From: Staphylococcus argensis
GTDB lineage: Bacteria; Bacillota; Bacilli; Staphylococcales; Staphylococcaceae
Assembly: GCF_002902305.1 (NCBI RefSeq)
Contig: NZ_PPPX01000001.1
Location: 1,166,150-1,230,149 of the forward strand
DNA: 64,000 nucleotides
Reading direction: 5' to 3'
The position numbers and the translations under genes were made by a program. The notes under the pieces were generated by a model that saw only the letters and a list, made by a program, of their open reading frames with translations, was not told the origin of the DNA and made no database searches. Within the stretch, counting starts at the first letter, position 1, and each line of letters starts with the position of its first letter. Positions 61,182 to 64,000 of this stretch are shown here, in pieces.

Positions 61182-61961
61182 CTATCTACCAATCTGGTCT
61201 AATTCAACACGTTTCATCCAATCGTGAATGTGAGCTAACGTTGCTTTCATATAAGGAGGTCGTGGCACATGACCTTCTGTCGGTTGATACCACGTTTCAT
61301 ATGTCGCACCGACACCTTTTAATGTTTCTTCTAAATGATATGCTTGTTGAATATCGACTTGTTGATCTGACCCACCATGGACGATTAACATAGGTGGACT
61401 CTGTTGATGCAGTTGAGCTAAAGCATCTCTCATGCGATAAGCTTCAGGATGTTTACGAGGGTGTCCAATCATTCGACGCATCATGCCTCTTAAATCCACT
61501 CGTTCCTCATACATCATCTTTAAATCTGTTACACCGCCCCAAATAATGAAACTCGTTACTGGTAGGTTCTGGAACGTTAATAAACCTTGAATTCCCCCAC
61601 GTGAAAAGCCAATCATATGTACGGGCGTTTCAGGATAACTTACTCGTAATTGTTCAAGTGCTTCTGTCACATCATGCAAGTCATCGCCACAGAATTGATC
61701 TTTGCCTTCACTACCATTATTTCCACGATAGTATGGAGCAAAGACCAGTGTGTTTGGACCACTGAACTGGAGTAAACGCGCTGTTCGAACTCGCCCTACT
61801 TGTCCTTTGCCCCCACGAAGATAAACGACGATTCTGTTCACCTGCTGTATAGGTGCTAGCAATAATCCTTTTAACTGCAAACCATCAACCTCGTAAGTCA
61901 CTTCACTACAGTAATGGTCTTGCAAATCCACCGGCATACGCTTAACTTTAGTATAATCCAA
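61182..61961 (-). CDS. Alpha/beta hydrolase (S9-like)
   Basis: 259 residues. The nucleophile elbow GFSRGG is at about residues 120-125 (MIGFSRGGIQGL), with the acid and histidine in IVHGGSDQQVD and TEGHVPRPPY. The group includes prolyl oligopeptidase-like esterases; the substrate is unknown. The start is TTG at 61959-61961, inside the end of ytkD (14-base overlap in another frame); the first ATG (61937) lacks a ribosome binding site and would cut the N-terminal strand. Transcribed with ytkD. Confidence 0.82.
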   Translation of the reverse strand: MDYTKVKRMPVDLQDHYCSEVTYEVDGLQLKGLLLAPIQQVNRIVVYLRGGKGQVGRVRTARLLQFSGPNTLVFAPYYRGNNGSEGKDQFCGDDLHDVTEALEQLRVSYPETPVHMIGFSRGGIQGLLTFQNLPVTSFIIWGGVTDLKMMYEERVDLRGMMRRMIGHPRKHPEAYRMRDALAQLHQQSPPMLIVHGGSDQQVDIQQAYHLEETLKGVGATYETWYQPTEGHVPRPPYMKATLAHIHDWMKRVELDQIGR

Positions 61962-62415
61962 GATCTTTCACTCTTTCTACACAGTGTAAAATAGCTGCAT
62001 CACGTAGTAGATTACTCTTCTGATCTTCAGGGATATCTTCTAAATACTTATAGAACACTGGACCCTCAGTTTCAAGATAGTCCTCTTTATTACACAGTTC
62101 ATCTACCTCAACAAAGTAGACATCTTTACTAAAGGGTTGGCCATTCGTACGATGAACTACATATTGAGCAATATATTGGGCGGCTTTCACCTTGCCACCT
62201 GTCTCTTCAAATAATTCACGTACCATCGCATCTCTCGAGGATTCACCAGCTTCTCTCTTACCACCTGGAAATTCAATCCCACGTTGACCATGCTTCGTTA
62301 AGAGAAATTGCTCATCCATACGTGTAATCATCAAGACGTGCTCTCCTGTAGGTTCATCATGCTCTGTACGGTAGTCCAACGTCACCTTATCTTGCTCTTG
62401 ATCGGTAAACTGCAT
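61948..62415 (-). CDS. ytkD: Nudix hydrolase (YtkD-like nucleoside triphosphatase)
   Basis: 155 residues. The Nudix box GGKREAGESSRDAMVRELFE with ETGG following is complete (Gx5Ex7REUxEExGU), at about residues 51-73. YtkD of Bacillus hydrolyses oxidised and canonical nucleoside triphosphates. GGGGGA precedes the ATG. Its end overlaps the start of the alpha/beta hydrolase. Divergent from yidD. Confidence 0.88.
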   Translation of the reverse strand: MQFTDQEQDKVTLDYRTEHDEPTGEHVLMITRMDEQFLLTKHGQRGIEFPGGKREAGESSRDAMVRELFEETGGKVKAAQYIAQYVVHRTNGQPFSKDVYFVEVDELCNKEDYLETEGPVFYKYLEDIPEDQKSNLLRDAAILHCVERVKDLGLY

Positions 62416-62483
62416 ACCCCATGTCCCCCAATTAATTATGTTATACTTCTTTTAATGTATCATTTCTTAGTGAGGTTGTAATT

Positions 62484-62723
62484 ATGAAGAAAGTATTTTT
62501 AGCATTAATTCACTTCTATCAACGATTTATCTCTCCAATGACACCCAGAACTTGTCGTTTCTACCCTACTTGTTCTGAATATACACGCGAAGCCATCGAA
62601 GTTTATGGTCCGATTAAAGGATTATGGCTTGGTATTAAACGTATTTCTAAATGCCATCCTTTTCATAAAAGTGGTTTTGACCCTGTGCCACTTAAAAAAG
62701 ATCATAAGAATCACAAACACTAA
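62484..62723 (+). CDS. yidD: Membrane protein insertion efficiency factor
   Basis: 79 residues. The DUF37 signature is clear: [20 protein letters not shown] followed by CSEYTREAI, with three cysteines, then [20 protein letters not shown]. YidD helps YidC-type insertases and lies at the inner membrane. GTGAGG lies before the ATG. Its stop overlaps the end of menC by four bases on the other strand. Confidence 0.93.
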   Translation: MKKVFLALIHFYQRFISPMTPRTCRFYPTCSEYTREAIEVYGPIKGLWLGIKRISKCHPFHKSGFDPVPLKKDHKNHKH

Positions 62724-63721
62724 CGCGCACGCTCAAGTACCTGCTTATCAACTACAGGTTTTGAAAATTTCAACTGTCCATCCTCCAAGCGACCACTATC
62801 TGGTACACAATCAGTATCGAAATAATATCCAGACGGCGTAATATCACTCGGTAGTGAAGCATACTGAGCTAAGAGCGCCGTAAAATAACGACTTAATCCA
62901 TATTCGTACATTCCACCTATCACTGTTTGAATATGATGATCAGAAAGCCACCTTATAATCTCCATTGCGCGATCGATACCGCCTAAGCGAAACGGTTTCA
63001 CGACAACCACATATATTGGGTGATTTCGCACTAATGCTTTAATACGGTCTAAATCCGTCGCCTTTTCATCAATCGCAATCGGCATCGCCTGATTGATTTC
63101 ATCTAACTCCTCAGCCTTCAACGTCTTGAAAGGTTCTTCTATATAGAGAATGTGTTGTTTTTTCAACTTGAGTGCAGTAGCAATATCCTGTTCACTCAAA
63201 GACTCATTGGCATCTAAAGCGATCTCTGGTTGATGCGCCAGATTTTGTAAGCGTTGAACGTCTTCAAGTACGTTGGGCGTCCATTTTAATTTAATACGTT
63301 GTGGTTGCGTCTCCTGCAACTTAAGAAGTCGCTCTTCAGTCAAACCACTCACTGTAGCGCCATAGTCCACAGTGATGTCTTCAAGTGCATGGAACATCGT
63401 ATAGAATGCCATCACCACCGTATGTCGTGCATCGGTGGTTTCTAAACGATTCGCTAACGTGAGCGCTTCTTCATAAGTGTAGAAACTTTTACCACTCACG
63501 TCCTCCAACCACGCACGAATATCCGCTTCAACATCCGCTATCGTCGTCGGCGCGTACCAGTCCGTTTCGAACGCATTACATTCACCAAAGTAACTTTCAT
63601 TATTGTTCATCTTCAGTTCAACAATAAGTGCTTTACGGCTTTCTAAACGTACCTTAGGTGTAACGATAGGTTGTTTAAAAGTAGCATTCATATCATAGAA
63701 AGTCGCATCAACAATATACAC
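62720..63721 (-). CDS. menC: o-Succinylbenzoate synthase
   Basis: Dehydrates SHCHC to o-succinylbenzoate in menaquinone synthesis. 333 residues of the enolase superfamily. The KxK base is in RIKLKWTP (about residues 147-154), metal ligands in [15 protein letters not shown] and AIDEKATD, and the opposing lysine in [10 protein letters not shown]. The start is a GTG at 63719-63721 with GGAGGGG upstream. It follows menE by 45 bases in the same direction, so they are one operon. Confidence 0.93.
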   Translation of the reverse strand: MYIVDATFYDMNATFKQPIVTPKVRLESRKALIVELKMNNNESYFGECNAFETDWYAPTTIADVEADIRAWLEDVSGKSFYTYEEALTLANRLETTDARHTVVMAFYTMFHALEDITVDYGATVSGLTEERLLKLQETQPQRIKLKWTPNVLEDVQRLQNLAHQPEIALDANESLSEQDIATALKLKKQHILYIEEPFKTLKAEELDEINQAMPIAIDEKATDLDRIKALVRNHPIYVVVVKPFRLGGIDRAMEIIRWLSDHHIQTVIGGMYEYGLSRYFTALLAQYASLPSDITPSGYYFDTDCVPDSGRLEDGQLKFSKPVVDKQVLERAR

Positions 63722-63766
63722 TGCTTCCCCTCCTTTCTCCCTAGAAAATGAGTTACCGCAATCATC

Positions 63767-64000
63767 CTAACGATAATAAGAACGTTGCAATTTACCTGTC
63801 GAAGTATAAGGTAGAGATGCTACCATCTCAATGACTTTCGGTTGTTTATATTTAGCTAAATTCGCATTTAAAAAATCTCTAAATTGAGTTTCGTTATAAT
63901 TAGACTTTGTCACGACATAAAGTTGTGGCACTTGTCCCCAAGTTACGTCTTCTACACCGATACATAGTGCATCCTCAACAGCTGCATACCCTTTCGCTAC
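63767..64000 (-). CDS. menE: o-Succinylbenzoate-CoA ligase, 3' end (partial)
   Basis: Only the last 77 residues are in the window; the gene continues past 64000. The reading from the edge is in frame to a TAG at 63767-63769. Typical of the C-terminal domain of acyl-CoA ligases are AAVEDALCIGVED, FRDFLNANLAKYKQPKVIEM and the terminal SLPYTSTGKLQRSYYR with the catalytic lysine in TGKLQR. It activates o-succinylbenzoate with CoA and feeds MenB. Located upstream of menC. Confidence 0.93.
   Translation of the reverse strand, partial: VAKGYAAVEDALCIGVEDVTWGQVPQLYVVTKSNYNETQFRDFLNANLAKYKQPKVIEMVASLPYTSTGKLQRSYYR

Overview
The window is a stretch of low-GC Firmicutes chromosome that I assign to the genus Staphylococcus. 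The evidence is gene content and order. It carries the staphylococcal regulator Rot, the ECF sigma factor SigS with its partner EcfX, a SagB-type membrane glucosaminidase, a lysine-rich 'caldesmon-like' protein next to a DUF948 protein, and a Bacillus-like block (ccpA, acuAC, aroA, ytx, murC, sftA, ytpRQP, ytoP, ytnP, trmB, ytmP). An extra L-lactate dehydrogenase between rot and a monoacylglycerol-lipase-like hydrolase argues for a species other than S. aureus, but I cannot name it. I see no prophage, insertion sequence, CRISPR array, rRNA or tRNA gene; this is essentially core genome.

Layout. 1-2.9 kb: a structured intergenic repeat, tyrS with a T-box leader, and a monofunctional peptidoglycan glycosyltransferase. 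3-9 kb: fhs, then the acetate module acsA (minus) divergent from acuA-acuC (plus), with a consensus catabolite-response element (cre) over the acsA promoter. 9-15.7 kb: ccpA, aroA (chorismate mutase-DAHP synthase), two envelope-associated proteins, murC. 15.7-25.2 kb: sftA and the ytp/yto/ytn/ytm series, all on minus. 25.8-31.3 kb: dat-pepV and ytxH-rsuA-murJ. 31.5-39 kb: ytfP, rhodanese, leuS with a T-box leader, an MFS carrier, and the ytqA-ytqB pair. 39-43.2 kb: rot, ldh with a Rex operator, a hydrolase, and putA with a consensus cre. 43.3-47.1 kb: ribD-ribE-ribBA-ribH behind an FMN riboswitch. 47.5-53.2 kb: an FAD/NAD(P) protein divergent from an orphan OpuC-like lipoprotein, a 25-residue membrane peptide, sagB, a small hypothetical gene, sigS-ecfX. 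53.3-64 kb: a second copy of the structured repeat, tal, two fluC/crcB genes, an aldo/keto reductase, a NERD-like protein, metK with a SAM riboswitch divergent from pckA with a cre-like site, ytkD, yidD, menC and the 3' end of menE.

How the genes work together. CcpA is encoded here, and at least three of its probable targets lie in the same window with cre sites (acsA, putA, pckA), with weaker candidates at fhs: acetate use, proline use and gluconeogenesis under carbon catabolite control. Four leader RNAs (two T-boxes, FMN, SAM-I) control translation and cofactor supply. Redox control is visible at ldh. Several genes serve wall synthesis or turnover (SgtA-like enzyme, MurC, MurJ, Dat, SagB).

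I found no clearly new multi-gene system. The best leads are non-coding: a two-copy RNA-like element whose core is nearly invariant while its arms differ yet still pair; a double-hairpin leader before ytmP; a long hairpin and two GGGGAA boxes at the rot start; a perfect 16-bp palindrome before sigS; and an unannotated-length membrane peptide gene after the orphan lipoprotein.
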